NCBI GenBank assembly: GCA_030615565.1
Contig: JAUWZC010000134.1
Span: forward strand, 1 to 6,229
Origin: Desulfobacteraceae bacterium
Lineage (GTDB): Bacteria > Desulfobacterota > DSM-4660 > Desulfatiglandales > B25-G16
DNA: 6,229 nt
Direction of reading: 5' to 3'
Below, in pieces: positions 6,221 through 6,229 of this stretch. Under the pieces are notes generated by a model. It ran no database searches, was not told where the DNA came from, and saw only the letters and a program-made list of their open reading frames with translations. Position numbers and translations under genes: made by a program. Every line of letters begins with the position of its first letter. Within the stretch, counting starts at the first letter, position 1.

Positions 6221-6229
6221 CTTAACGTT

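Overview
This AT-rich window carries six complete protein genes in two divergent transcription units, plus a separate translation-factor gene. It looks like chromosome of an anaerobic or facultatively anaerobic bacterium. My best guess is a Desulfobacterota (delta-proteobacterial) lineage. That rests on the single-polypeptide succinate dehydrogenase membrane anchor in the order anchor-flavoprotein-iron/sulfur, the zinc-ribbon/DUF3426 protein beside hpt, and a repeat whose TTCGTAAAAAGTC-type ends I associate from memory with such genomes. The assignment is inference. There is no rRNA, tRNA, CRISPR array, transposase or phage gene.

Layout. Positions 1-196 are a non-coding tail with short repeats of TTTATAGCC. 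Positions 1783-197 (minus strand) hold a two-gene unit: hpt, which salvages hypoxanthine/guanine, then a membrane protein with an N-terminal Cys4 zinc ribbon and a C-terminal DUF3426 domain. Positions 1784-2054 are a divergent promoter region in which each direction has a perfect TTGACA -35 box and a 17-nt spacer. Positions 2055-5428 (plus strand) are a compact sdhCAB operon for a succinate:quinone oxidoreductase. The membrane subunit appears to be an internally duplicated SdhC+SdhD fusion that can bind two haems b; the flavoprotein and the iron-sulfur protein keep all expected catalytic and cluster residues. Positions 5429-5716 are a dense non-coding interval: first a 165-bp imperfect palindromic repeat beginning one base after the sdhB stop, then a 9-nt-period tandem repeat with an inverted partner just ahead of the ribosome binding site. 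Positions 5717-6220 are infC (translation initiation factor IF-3), which appears to start on the rare codon ATA.

How the parts work together. The Sdh complex links succinate/fumarate interconversion in the cytoplasm to the membrane quinone pool, probably menaquinone if the organism is anaerobic. hpt and infC are housekeeping. The most unusual parts are the infC leader (palindromic element, possible promoter in its right arm, tandem 9-mers able to form alternative hairpins, ATA start) and the fused dihaem-type anchor. I see no clear case for a new defence or mobile system; the candidates worth checking are regulatory and architectural.
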